Of a stretch of DNA of 64,000 bases, positions 42,780-51,159 are shown piece by piece. Each line of letters starts with the position of its first letter. Position 1 is the stretch's first letter. The stretch comes from Stappia stellulata DSM 5886. Its GTDB lineage: Bacteria > Pseudomonadota > Alphaproteobacteria > Rhizobiales > Stappiaceae. The stretch spans positions 406,001 through 470,000 of the forward strand of contig NZ_AUIM01000010.1 of the NCBI RefSeq assembly GCF_000423705.1, in the 5' to 3' direction. The notes below the pieces were generated by a model that was not told where the DNA came from, did not search any database, and saw nothing but the letters and a program-made list of their open reading frames with translations. The position numbers and the translations under genes were made by a program.

Positions 42780-43796
42780 CTACCAGAGCGGCGCGCCGAG
42801 CTTCCGGCAGGCAATCGAATTCGCCTTGTCCTCCGGCAGGTGCTTGAAGAAGTTGAGATTGGTGACGCAAATGTCCTCCTTGCCAAAGGCAAGGCTGGCC
42901 GGCGCGCCCAGCGGCGCCTGCAACGGATTGCCGAGCTGCTCGCGCTTGCGCGCATCCGGGCTCACCTTCCAGACTTCGCTGCGCAGGGTCTCCGTCAGAT
43001 AGAAATTTCCCTCCGAGTCGATTTCCAGACCGTCCATGTTGTCATAGCCGAAGGTCAGCATCTCGGCCTTTCCGGCGCTGCCATCGGCCTTGATCGGCAC
43101 CTTGACCAGCATCGGTATGCCGCCGGTCACCCCGTAGAGCGCGCTCTCGTCGGCAGCCAGCGCAATGCCATTGACGCCCACAGGATAGCCGCTCAAACTT
43201 TTGTCCCCGGGGCTGAAAAGCGGATCCTTCGACCACAGAACGGCCGTCTTTTCCTTCGGATCGATCTTCCAGATCGCCTGCAGGCTGAGGTCGGACAGGT
43301 AGATGCTGCCATCGGAGGCAATCACCGGGTCGTCGGGAAAGCAGAACGGATAGCCGTCCGCGCGGGTCACCACCGGTTCAACGGCGCCGGTGGACAGGGT
43401 CACGGCGTAGAGCCCCGACCTGGTCACGGTCGCATCCCCGCAGGCCTCGATCGAAAGCTCGGCCTTGGCCGGCCAGGGAAAGCGTTTGGAGTATTCGGAA
43501 AACGCAACATAAAGTTTGTCGGCACCGTCCCAGTCGATTCCGACGGTGCTTCCCTTGGCCGATCCGATCACCGTCCGCAGATCGGCGATCTGTTCGACCG
43601 TTCCATCGCTGGCCACCTGCATGACATGACCGGAGTGAAACAGGCTGACGTAAAACCCGCCCTCGCCATCGGGGACAAGGCCTTCCGGCGCATCGTCGAA
43701 TTGCGCCAGAATGCGCCATTCGGATGCTGTCGCCGGAAATGTGACCATGGATGTGACCAGGAAAAACACGGAAAGAAGTGTAAGGCAGCGTGACAT
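42780..43796 (-). CDS. Exported SMP-30/gluconolactonase-like beta-propeller protein
   Basis: This 338-residue protein has a signal peptide (MSRCLTLLSVFFLVTSMVTFPATAS), so it is exported. The mature part shows propeller repeats: APEGLVPDGEGGFYVSLFHSGHV, DDPVIASDGSIYLSDLSLQAIWKID, GVNGIALAADESALYGV and MDGLEIDSEGNFYLTETLRSEVWKV. This is the SMP-30/strictosidine-synthase-like family, whose members are lactonases or related hydrolases; the role here is unknown. The start at 43796 is set by GGGAGGGG. It is divergent from fadA6, and two HIP-regulon palindromes lie in the gap. Confidence 0.82.
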   Translation of the reverse strand: MSRCLTLLSVFFLVTSMVTFPATASEWRILAQFDDAPEGLVPDGEGGFYVSLFHSGHVMQVASDGTVEQIADLRTVIGSAKGSTVGIDWDGADKLYVAFSEYSKRFPWPAKAELSIEACGDATVTRSGLYAVTLSTGAVEPVVTRADGYPFCFPDDPVIASDGSIYLSDLSLQAIWKIDPKEKTAVLWSKDPLFSPGDKSLSGYPVGVNGIALAADESALYGVTGGIPMLVKVPIKADGSAGKAEMLTFGYDNMDGLEIDSEGNFYLTETLRSEVWKVSPDARKREQLGNPLQAPLGAPASLAFGKEDICVTNLNFFKHLPEDKANSIACRKLGAPLW

Positions 43797-43854
43797 GAAC
43801 CCCTCCCTTTGCGCAAAATGCACGCCAGGATTGCCCTTCCCCCCTTCTGCCGCA

Positions 43855-43870
43855 TCGTCTGTTCGGGTGA
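43855..43870. promoter_or_regulatory. HIP-regulon palindrome, site D1
   Basis: TCGTCT-GTTC-GGGTGA is almost identical to site C. It lies in the divergent gap between the SMP-30-like gene and fadA6 and could control both. Confidence 0.6.
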
Positions 43871-43891
43871 GTGCGCCCGAATGTCGGCGGC

Positions 43892-43907
43892 TCGTCTCTT
43901 CGGATGA
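43892..43907. promoter_or_regulatory. HIP-regulon palindrome, site D2
   Basis: TCGTCT-CTTC-GGATGA is a second copy 37 bp from D1, closer to the fadA6 start (65 bp upstream). Confidence 0.55.
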
Positions 43908-43971
43908 TTGTCCGCGCCGGGGCCTTGCGTAGCCTACCGGCCACTGGTGCTTTTCTGGAGAGGTTCGAACA

Positions 43972-45123
43972 ATGCCCGAAGCCTATATCGTCGATGCCGT
44001 GCGCACCCCCATCGGACGCAAGAAGGGGGCGCTGGCCACCCTGCACTCGGCCGATCTCGGCGCGCATCCGATCAAGGCGCTGATGGCGCGCACCGGCATC
44101 GACCCGGCCGCCATCGACGACGTGATCTACGGCTGCACGGAAACCATCGGCTCGCAGGCCGGAGACATCGCCCGCACCTGCTGGCTGGTCGCGGGCCTGC
44201 CCGATCATGTGCCCGGCGTCACCATCGACCGGCAATGCGGCTCCTCGCAGCAGGCGATCCATTTCGCCGCGCAAGGGGTGATGAGCGGCACGCAGGACCT
44301 GGTCGTCGCCGGCGGCGTGCAGAGCCTCAACACCATCCCGATCGGCGCGGCCATGACGGTCGGTGCGCAATTCGGCTATCCCGACCCGTTCCGCACCTCG
44401 CCGGGCTGGCTTGCCCGCTATGGCGACCAGGAGGTAAGCCAGTTCCGCGCCGCCGAGATGATCGCCGAGAAGTGGAATTCCTCGCGCGCGGAGATGGAGG
44501 CCTTCGCGCTCGAAAGTCACCGGCGCGCCATCGCCGCGATTGACGCCGGCCTGTTCCGTGACGAAATCGCCCCGCTCGACGGTTTCGCGGTGGATGAAAC
44601 ACCGCGCCGCGACACCTCGCTGGAGAAAATGGCCGGACTCGAACCGCTGACCGAGGGAGGACGGGTTCATGCCGGTGTCGCCAGCCAGAACAGCGATGCC
44701 TCCGCCGCACTGCTGATCGCCTCGGAACAGGCGGTCAGGGATCATGGCCTGACGCCGCGCGCGCGCATCCATCACCTTTCCGTGCGCGGCGCCGACCCTG
44801 TCTGGATGCTGACCGCCCCGATTCCGGCCACCCGATACGCCCTGGAAAAGACCGGCATGAAGATTGCCGATTTCGATCTGTTCGAGTGCAACGAGGCCTT
44901 CGCCTCGATCCCGATGGCCTGGATGAAGGATCTCGGCGTTCCTCATGAGCGGGTCAACGTCAATGGCGGCGCCATCGCCCTTGGCCATCCGCTCGGCGCG
45001 ACCGGCGCGCGGCTGATGACCTCGATGCTGAACGAGCTGGAACGCCGCAAGGGTCGCTATGCCCTCCAGACCATGTGCGAGGGCGGTGGCCAGGCCAACG
45101 TGACCATCATCGAGCGGCTTTGA
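43972..45123 (+). CDS. fadA6: Thiolase of C/D-ring degradation
   Basis: This 383-residue thiolase closely follows FadA6: [41 protein letters not shown] with the nucleophile Cys89, [29 protein letters not shown] central region, [17 protein letters not shown] with the catalytic His, and a C-terminal [17 protein letters not shown] with the second Cys. In HIP breakdown it cleaves a 3-ketoacyl-CoA with CoA. GGAGAGG lies upstream. It opens a two-gene plus-strand operon with an SDR gene and shares a divergent regulatory gap with the SMP-30-like gene. Confidence 0.92.
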   Translation: MPEAYIVDAVRTPIGRKKGALATLHSADLGAHPIKALMARTGIDPAAIDDVIYGCTETIGSQAGDIARTCWLVAGLPDHVPGVTIDRQCGSSQQAIHFAAQGVMSGTQDLVVAGGVQSLNTIPIGAAMTVGAQFGYPDPFRTSPGWLARYGDQEVSQFRAAEMIAEKWNSSRAEMEAFALESHRRAIAAIDAGLFRDEIAPLDGFAVDETPRRDTSLEKMAGLEPLTEGGRVHAGVASQNSDASAALLIASEQAVRDHGLTPRARIHHLSVRGADPVWMLTAPIPATRYALEKTGMKIADFDLFECNEAFASIPMAWMKDLGVPHERVNVNGGAIALGHPLGATGARLMTSMLNELERRKGRYALQTMCEGGGQANVTIIERL

Positions 45124-45173
45124 CCGTGTCCCATGACCATCATCCGCTTAAATCACGAGAGGAGGCTGACCCC

Positions 45174-45974
45174 ATGACCGCAACCGGCCTGCCAGATACC
45201 GACATCAGGCTAGACGGACGTGTGGCGATCGTCACCGGCGGCACCCGCGGCATCGGCGCGACCATTGCCCGGGAGCTTCTTGCCGCGGGCGCCGAAGTTG
45301 CCGTGTGCGGCCGCAGCGCGGCGGAGACGCTGCCGGAAGCCGATGGGCGAACAGCCCGCTTCTGGCCCTGTGACGTGCGCAAGCATGAGGAGGTGGCCGG
45401 TTTCGTCGAGACGGTGGGCCGCGAGTTCGGCCGCATCGACATTCTCGTCAACAATGCAGGCGGGTCTCCGGCAGTGGATGCGGCCACCGTCTCGCCGCGC
45501 TTCCACGAGGCGATCCTCGCACTCAACCTGACGGCGCCGATCCATCTTTCGCAAGCGGTGGCGGCCTGGATGCGTGAAGGCGCGGACGCCGGATCCATCG
45601 TCAACATCGCCAGCGTCTCGGCAACCCGGCCCTCGCCCGGCACCGCCGTTTACGGTGCCGCCAAGGCGGGGCTTCTCGGTCTGACCCGCAGCCTTGCCGC
45701 CGAATGGGGGCCGGATATCCGCGTCAACGCCATCGTCGTCGGGCTGGTGGAAACCGGGGGCGAGGCCCAGCCCTATGGCACCGAGGCCGCGCGTTCCGCC
45801 ATTGCCAACGCCCTGCCGGCACGGCGGATGGGACGGCCCGAGGACATCGCCAAGGGCGTCTTGTTTCTCTGCAGTCCGATGGCCCGCTATATCTCCGGGG
45901 CAACGCTGGAGATCCACGGCGGCGGGGAAAAGCCGCTGTTTCTCGATCAGGTCGAGCGGCTCGGCGCGAACTGA
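45174..45974 (+). CDS. Short-chain dehydrogenase/reductase downstream of fadA6
   Basis: This 266-residue SDR has VTGGTRGIG (cofactor motif), ILVNNAGGSPAV, NIASVSATRPSPGTAVYGAAKAG with Ser-Tyr-Lys, and LEIHGGGEKPLFL near the end. The ATG at 45174 has AGGAGG in front; an upstream extension is out of context. Similar SDRs flank echA20 in actinobacterial HIP clusters, but the step is not known. It is 50 bp after fadA6. Confidence 0.9.
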   Translation: MTATGLPDTDIRLDGRVAIVTGGTRGIGATIARELLAAGAEVAVCGRSAAETLPEADGRTARFWPCDVRKHEEVAGFVETVGREFGRIDILVNNAGGSPAVDAATVSPRFHEAILALNLTAPIHLSQAVAAWMREGADAGSIVNIASVSATRPSPGTAVYGAAKAGLLGLTRSLAAEWGPDIRVNAIVVGLVETGGEAQPYGTEAARSAIANALPARRMGRPEDIAKGVLFLCSPMARYISGATLEIHGGGEKPLFLDQVERLGAN

Positions 45975-45997
45975 ACCGACTGCGGGAAGCCATCACG

Positions 45998-46023
45998 CGA
46001 GGGCGCGATCACACGCGCCCTCG
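45998..46023. terminator. Possible terminator hairpin between converging operons
   Basis: Perfect 10-bp arms (45998-46007, 46014-46023) with a 6-nt loop lie 24 bp after the SDR stop, where plus- and minus-strand operons converge. There is no clear U-tract, so function is uncertain. The rest of the 248-bp gap holds no recognisable gene. Confidence 0.45.
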
Positions 46024-46222
46024 TCCTGCTGAAGATGGGCAACGACACCTCCCGGCGCCCTCCCGGGAAAACCTTGGCGCGACCCGGGATCGGGGAGCCG
46101 AAAGGCAGTGCCGCGCCGCTCCCGGCTCGCCACATGTGCGGCGTGCCCGGGAGGACGCCCCTCACAGGGCTTTGTCGTCACACTCAGGGCGCGGCCAAAC
46201 GTGCCCTCGCCAGCTCATCGTT

Positions 46223-47134
46223 TCACTGGCCATAGACCGGCTTGGCCGCAGGCCGATCCGCCAGGAGGGCCGTGACCGCCGTGCCGATATCCTCTGCCGG
46301 CCATCGTTCGCCCCGATCCCGCGCCGGACCGTCGTTCCAGCCCAGCGCCACCGACAGGCGCCCTCCCAGGAGTTCGAACACCTCGCCGGTCACCTTGCCG
46401 GACTGGGCCGAACACAGCCATGCGATCAGCGGCGCGGTGTTTTCCGGCGCATAGAGGTCGAAATCACCGTCCTTGCGCGACATCGCCTCGCCGAAGGCCT
46501 CCTCGGTCATGCGGGTGCGGGCCTGCGGCGCGATCGCATTGGCGGTGATGCCGTAGCGCGCCAGTTCCGCAGCCTGCACCAGCGTCAGGCCGGCGATCCC
46601 CGCCTTGGCGGCCGCATAGGCGCTCTGGCCGATGGAGCCCTGAAGGCCTGCGCCCGAGGTGGTGTTGACGATGCGTGCATCGACGCTCCGCCCGGCCTTG
46701 ACCTCGGCGCGCCAGTGATCGACCGCATGGCGCGAGGTGCAGAAATGACCGCGCAGATGCACCCGCATCATCGCATCCCATTCCTCCGGCGTTGCCGACA
46801 CGAACATCCTGTCACGCACGAAACCCGCGTTGTTGACCACCGCATGCAGCGCGCCGAAACTGTCAAGCGCGGCGTCAACGATGCGTTTTCCAGCCTCCCA
46901 ATCGGCGACATCCTCGCCATTGGCAACGGCGCGCCCGCCGGCGGCGGTGATTTCCGCCACCACCTGCTCCGCCGGGCTCTGGCCCGCTTCCGCCGCTTCG
47001 CCGTGGTTGCCGACGCCGAGATCATTGACCACGACCGCCGCCCCCTGGCGCGCCAGCTCAAGCGCATAGGCCCGGCCGAGCCCCCGCCCGGCGCCCGTCA
47101 CGATCACCACCCGATCCTTGCAAACTCCCATCAT
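46223..47134 (-). CDS. SDR dehydrogenase (MFE-2/Rv3548c-like)
   Basis: This 303-residue SDR of the type seen in multifunctional beta-oxidation proteins has RVVIVTGAGRGLGRAYALELA, VVVNDLG, NNAGFVRDRMF, and VNTTSGAGLQGSIGQSAYAAAKAG with Ser-Tyr-Lys. The length exceeds a classic SDR by about 45 C-terminal residues. It is probably a 3-hydroxyacyl-CoA dehydrogenase acting after the hydratase in this operon. The start can be either of two adjacent Met codons and overlaps the acyl-CoA dehydrogenase stop by 4 bp. Confidence 0.9.
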   Translation of the reverse strand: MMGVCKDRVVIVTGAGRGLGRAYALELARQGAAVVVNDLGVGNHGEAAEAGQSPAEQVVAEITAAGGRAVANGEDVADWEAGKRIVDAALDSFGALHAVVNNAGFVRDRMFVSATPEEWDAMMRVHLRGHFCTSRHAVDHWRAEVKAGRSVDARIVNTTSGAGLQGSIGQSAYAAAKAGIAGLTLVQAAELARYGITANAIAPQARTRMTEEAFGEAMSRKDGDFDLYAPENTAPLIAWLCSAQSGKVTGEVFELLGGRLSVALGWNDGPARDRGERWPAEDIGTAVTALLADRPAAKPVYGQ

Positions 47135-48237
47135 GCCGTCCTTTTCATTGGCGTCGTCTCTATCTCCTCCGCGACTTGCGGAAACAACCGGTCAGGCCCG
47201 AGCGGTGCAGTGAGGATCCGCTCGGCGATGCGCTGACGGTGATGCTCGGGACCGCCCCAGCGATGGGTGAGCGACAGCGCCCGCTTCAGATAGAGATGGA
47301 CGTCCACCTCCCACGAGTACCCCATGGCGCCATGCACCTGAAGCGCAGTCCGGGCCGCCAGCGTGGCCGCCTCGCCCGCCGCCAGCATCGCGTGGGAAAT
47401 GCGCGCGCGCGTTTCCAGGCTCTGCGGCGGAAATCCGGGACCGGCGGGAATGCAGGCTGCGGCCGCATGAACGACGGGCCGGGCGAATTCGATCTTCACC
47501 TGCGCGCTGGCCAGGTGATGCTTGATTGCCTGATTGGCGCCAATCGCACGTCCGAATTGTTGGCGCTCGCCCGCATAGGCAACGGCAAGATCGACGCAAG
47601 CCTGGGCGATGCCGACAAGCTCTGCCGCAGTGAAGACGGCACCGCGTTCAGCGGCCCGCGCCAACAGTGCAGGCATTGCCTCATGCGCGGCGATCTGCGC
47701 CCCGGCCGCCTCTTCCGCGCTCACCGTGAAAAGCTGGCGCAACGGATCGATCCCCGGTTGCTGGACGCGGCGGACCTCCTCGCCCGCGAGCAAGCGCAGG
47801 CCATCAGGCCCGGGCAGCACGAAGGCGCTTGCCGCGTTGGCGGCAACGATCCAGGGCGTTTGCGGATGGGCCAGCGCGATCGGCGCTCCGGTTTCAAGGC
47901 CTTGCGCCAGCATCTCCCGGGCCGCGTCGCTTTCGCACTCGGCCAGAAGGGGCAACACCACTCCGGCATAGTCCACCAGCGGCTCGGGAAGACAGGCGTG
48001 GCCGCAAGCCTCGGCGATCTGCACGAAATCCGTGCCGCCCAGCCCCAGCCCGCCAGCGTCTTCGGGAGCCAGCACGCCGGCCAGCCCCAACTCCAGCAGC
48101 TTGCGCCACCGGTCCCGGTCAAAGCTGCAAGCGGTGGTCATCCGACTGCGCAGCGCCGCCGACCCGCATTCGCGGGCCAGCAAGTCGCGGACCACATCCG
48201 CCATCATCGTCTGCTCTTCGCTAAAGGCGAAATTCAT
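47131..48237 (-). CDS. Acyl-CoA dehydrogenase, FadE32/33-like partner subunit
   Basis: This 368-residue acyl-CoA dehydrogenase fold protein starts MNFAFSEEQTMMADVVRDLLA. It has an N-terminal helical domain, a short middle barrel and a C-terminal helical domain with YAGERQQFGRAIGANQAIKHHLA and LQVHGAMGYSWEVDVHLYLKRA. The substrate-binding TEP/SEP motif of the middle domain is not visible. This is typical of the subunit that pairs with a FadE31-type partner, encoded just upstream, to make an alpha2beta2 enzyme. Gap to that gene is 12 bp. Confidence 0.88.
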   Translation of the reverse strand: MNFAFSEEQTMMADVVRDLLARECGSAALRSRMTTACSFDRDRWRKLLELGLAGVLAPEDAGGLGLGGTDFVQIAEACGHACLPEPLVDYAGVVLPLLAECESDAAREMLAQGLETGAPIALAHPQTPWIVAANAASAFVLPGPDGLRLLAGEEVRRVQQPGIDPLRQLFTVSAEEAAGAQIAAHEAMPALLARAAERGAVFTAAELVGIAQACVDLAVAYAGERQQFGRAIGANQAIKHHLASAQVKIEFARPVVHAAAACIPAGPGFPPQSLETRARISHAMLAAGEAATLAARTALQVHGAMGYSWEVDVHLYLKRALSLTHRWGGPEHHRQRIAERILTAPLGPDRLFPQVAEEIETTPMKRTA

Positions 48238-48249
48238 GGCGTTTCCTTC

Positions 48250-49413
48250 CTAGCCGCGCGGCAGGCCAAGCAGCCGCTCGGCGATGATGTTGCGCTGGAT
48301 CTCGTTGGTGCCGGCATAGATCGGCCCGGCCAGCGAAAAGAGATAGCCATCGAGCCAACGCCCGACATCGCCGGCGGCCGACGCGGTTGGCAGCAATTCC
48401 GCCCGTGCGCCGAGGATCGCCAGCGCGGTTTCATGCATCTGGATGTCCATTTCCGACCAGAAGATCTTGTTGAGACTGGCTTCCGCGCCGATGCTGCCGC
48501 CGGCGATCAGCCGCGAGGCGGTCGCATAGATCGACAGCGCATAGGCCTCGGCGGCCATCCAGGCCTCCGCCACCGCATCCCGTTGGGCGGCAGTGCAGGT
48601 CTCGCGGTTGGCCTCGTAGAGTTCGACGAGCCGCCGCGCGGTCATCTGGAACCTGGCCGGGCTGCGCAGCATCAACCCGCGCTCGAAACCGGCGGTGGCC
48701 ATGCAGATCCGCCACCCCTCGCCGTCCGCCCCCACCCGGTTGCCAACCGGCACCCTCACCTCGTCAAGGAACAGCTCGGCAAAACCGGTCTCGCCGTTGA
48801 TCTGGGCAATCGCCTGCCGGCGCACCCCTTCCGCATCGAGCGGAAAGAGGATCAGCGACAGGCCTTTGTGGCGCTCGGAGGCCGGATCGGTGCGGAACAG
48901 GCCGAAGGCCCAGTCCGCCATCACCGCCCGCGAGGACCAGATCTTGTGTCCCGACAAGAGATAGCTGTCCCCGTCGCGCACCGCCTTCGCCCGCACCGCC
49001 GCCAAATCGGAACCGGCCTGAGGCTCGGACCAGGCCTGCGCCCAGATCTCCTCGCCGGTTGCCATCGGGGGCAGAAAGCGCGCCTTTTGTTCCTGTGTGC
49101 CGTATTCCATCAGGGTGGGGCCGAGCAGGAAGATGCCGTTCTGGTTGACCCGCAAGGGCGCGCCGGCGGCATAATACTCTTCCTCGAAGATAAGCCAGCG
49201 GATCAGGTCGAGCTCGCGCCCGCCATAGGCCTCCGGCCAGGTGACCATGCCCCAACGGCCCTGGTTGAGCCGGGCCTCCCAGTCCCGGTGAGCCTCGAAC
49301 CCCGCCCGGCCGCCGTCGAAGGAGGGAAGCGGGTCGGCCGGGACATTGGCCGACATCCAGTCGCGCACCTCGGCGCGGAAGGCCTTTTGTTCATCCGTAT
49401 AGTGTAGGTCCAC
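48250..49413 (-). CDS. fadE31: Acyl-CoA dehydrogenase of C/D-ring degradation, FadE31 type
   Basis: This 387-residue enzyme follows FadE31: VDLHYTDEQKAFRAEVRDWM, WGMVTWPEAYGGRELDLIRW, IWAQAWSEPQAGSDLAAVRA (flavin/substrate contact), LSGHKIWSSRAVMADW, and GGPIYAGTNEIQRNIIAER-like end where the usual YEGT is YAGT. A GTG at 49413, 2 bp after the enoyl-CoA hydratase stop, is taken as start; the longer in-frame reading is a shadow of that gene. It should act with the following partner subunit on a late CoA ester from ring opening. Confidence 0.85.
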   Translation of the reverse strand: MDLHYTDEQKAFRAEVRDWMSANVPADPLPSFDGGRAGFEAHRDWEARLNQGRWGMVTWPEAYGGRELDLIRWLIFEEEYYAAGAPLRVNQNGIFLLGPTLMEYGTQEQKARFLPPMATGEEIWAQAWSEPQAGSDLAAVRAKAVRDGDSYLLSGHKIWSSRAVMADWAFGLFRTDPASERHKGLSLILFPLDAEGVRRQAIAQINGETGFAELFLDEVRVPVGNRVGADGEGWRICMATAGFERGLMLRSPARFQMTARRLVELYEANRETCTAAQRDAVAEAWMAAEAYALSIYATASRLIAGGSIGAEASLNKIFWSEMDIQMHETALAILGARAELLPTASAAGDVGRWLDGYLFSLAGPIYAGTNEIQRNIIAERLLGLPRG

Positions 49414-49415
49414 CG

Positions 49416-50300
49416 TCAGCCTCCGTTTTCCGCCTTGTTCGCTGCGGACATCGCAGCACCGTCGAGCCCGGCCAACCTGTGCCCGGTCGCCAGTTCGTTC
49501 TGCGCATGAGCGAAATGATGCATGTGATAGACCGCATCCATGCCGGTGCGTTTGCCACGCAGGTCCTCCACATGGTTCACAGCCTGCTTGATCAGCCATG
49601 TGCCGAGCGGCGGCCGTTCCGCCAGCCGGCCGGCGATCTCGCTCACCGTGTCCCGCAGCTCCTCCCGCGGCACCACCTGGTTGACCATGCCGAAGCCTTC
49701 CGCCCGTGCGGCACTCATCCGCTCGCCCAGAAGCAGGAACTCCTTGGCAACGCGCGGCGGCAATTCGAACGCGTGGGCGAAATACTCCACGCCCGGAATG
49801 CCCATCCGCGCCACCGGGTCCTGGAAGAAGGCATCCTGCGAGGCGATGATCAGGTCGCAGACCCAGGCCAGCATGAGGCCGCCGGCGACACAGGCCCCTT
49901 GCACCATCGCGATGGTCGGCTTGGGGCAATCGCGCCAGCGCCGGCACATGCCCAGATAGACCTCGTGTTCGCGGGTGTAGAGGAACTCCGCGCCGGAACG
50001 GCCCACGTGATCGGGAATGAGCAACCGGCGCTCGAAGCTGCAATCGACATCCCGGCCCGGGGTGCCGATATCGTGGCCGGCGGAGAAATGCTTGCCCTCG
50101 CCGGCCAGCACGATCACCCGGACCGCATCGTCATCGACCGCCCGCTTGAAGGCATCGTCGAGCGCATAGGTCATCTGCGAGTTCTGCGCGTTGTTGTAGG
50201 CGGGCCTGTTCATGGTGATCCAGGCGACCGACGCCTCGACCCGGTAAAGAACGGGCTGGTCGGTTTCGTAAGTGGGAGGCGGGCATCCGCTGTCCGGCAT
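49416..50300 (-). CDS. Crotonase-family enoyl-CoA hydratase-like protein
   Basis: This 294-residue crotonase fold has ITMNRPAYNNAQNSQM, VIVLAGEGKHFSAGHDIG and VQGACVAGGLMLAWVCDLIIAS, the oxyanion-hole region. Both glutamates that act in classic enoyl-CoA hydratases appear to be missing (GGLML instead of GGGCE; QDPV instead of GQPE), so the reaction may differ from simple hydration. The C-terminal ~40 residues are longer than usual. It heads the four-gene operon to 46.2 kb and has two HIP-regulon palindromes upstream. Confidence 0.88.
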   Translation of the reverse strand: MPDSGCPPPTYETDQPVLYRVEASVAWITMNRPAYNNAQNSQMTYALDDAFKRAVDDDAVRVIVLAGEGKHFSAGHDIGTPGRDVDCSFERRLLIPDHVGRSGAEFLYTREHEVYLGMCRRWRDCPKPTIAMVQGACVAGGLMLAWVCDLIIASQDAFFQDPVARMGIPGVEYFAHAFELPPRVAKEFLLLGERMSAARAEGFGMVNQVVPREELRDTVSEIAGRLAERPPLGTWLIKQAVNHVEDLRGKRTGMDAVYHMHHFAHAQNELATGHRLAGLDGAAMSAANKAENGG

Positions 50301-50365
50301 GGCGAGCTCCTTGTGGGTTCGCTGTCTGATGCCCTAAGGGATAGCCCTCCGGCGCGGCCGCCTCA

Positions 50366-50381
50366 TCGTCCGATAGGACGA
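50366..50381. promoter_or_regulatory. HIP-regulon palindrome, site B1
   Basis: TCGTCC-GATA-GGACGA, perfect 6-bp arms, lies 66 bp upstream of the crotonase gene in a 136-bp gap. Confidence 0.75.
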
Positions 50382-50390
50382 CAAGACGCA

Positions 50391-50406
50391 CAGTCCGACA
50401 GGACGA
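50391..50406. promoter_or_regulatory. HIP-regulon palindrome, site B2
   Basis: CAGTCC-GACA-GGACGA matches site A fully in its right arm and spacer and in four of six bases of the left arm. It is 25 bp from B1 centre to centre, a tandem operator. Confidence 0.65.
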
Positions 50407-50436
50407 AGAGGCGCAGCCGCGAAAGGGCCTCCGCGT

Positions 50437-51159
50437 TCAGCTTTCGGCATAGGTCCTCTGCCGCGCCTCGTGCATGTTCGCGAGCTGCTGGTCGAGTTCG
50501 CCGGCGGGGCAGTCCAGCACCACCTCGCCGCGCTGGACGATCATCGCCCGATCCGCATACGGCAGGCTGATCTTGACATGCTGATCGACGATGACGACGG
50601 CAGTGCCCCCTTCCGCCCAGCGCCGCAAGAACGACAGGATCGGCGGCAACAGCGCCTGCGCCACCCCAAGCGAGGGTTCGTCGCACAGGAGCACGCGCGG
50701 CTGGGCCACAAAGGCCTGTCCAAGCGCCAGGATCTGCTGCTGGCCGCCGGACAGGTCATGCGCCCGCGCCTTGGCCTTTTCCTTCAGGATGGGAAAGACC
50801 GCATAAATCTCCTCCAGGGATTTTGCCAGCCCCGCGCGGTCGCCGCGCCGGGCGGCAACGCCCATGCGCAGGTTGTCATAGACGGTGAGCTCGGGGAAAA
50901 CCCGGTGTCCGTCGAGCACCAGTCGCAGTCCCGACTGCGCCACCTTTTCCGGTGGCAGGCCGGTAAGCGGCCGCCCATCGAGCAGAACCGTGCCCTGCGA
51001 AGGTTTGATAAAGCCGGCAATCGCCCGCATCAGGGTCGATTTCCCGGCCCCGTTCTCCCCGCCGATCAGCAGGATTTCACCCGGTTTGGCATGCAATGAA
51101 ATGCCGCGCAGAACGGGGATGTCCCCGTATCCGGCCATCAGATCCCGAACTTCAAGCAT
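50437..51159 (-). CDS. LIV-type ABC transporter ATP-binding protein (LivF-like)
   Basis: This 240-residue ATPase has Walker A GGENGAGKSTLM (normally GPNGAGK), signature LSGGQQQILALGQA, Walker B VLLCDEPSLGVA and the switch His in VDQHV. The start MLEVRDLMAG at 51159 overlaps the LivM-LivG fusion stop by 8 bp; an upstream in-frame extension is spurious. It is the second ATPase of the importer whose receptor is likely the LIV binding protein at 38.2-39.4 kb. Confidence 0.92.
   Translation of the reverse strand: MLEVRDLMAGYGDIPVLRGISLHAKPGEILLIGGENGAGKSTLMRAIAGFIKPSQGTVLLDGRPLTGLPPEKVAQSGLRLVLDGHRVFPELTVYDNLRMGVAARRGDRAGLAKSLEEIYAVFPILKEKAKARAHDLSGGQQQILALGQAFVAQPRVLLCDEPSLGVAQALLPPILSFLRRWAEGGTAVVIVDQHVKISLPYADRAMIVQRGEVVLDCPAGELDQQLANMHEARQRTYAES

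Noticed and set aside
47176..49407. 743-codon plus-strand frame opposite two acyl-CoA dehydrogenase genes
   Set aside because: Antisense shadow; both minus-strand genes have full family motifs and tight operon spacing.
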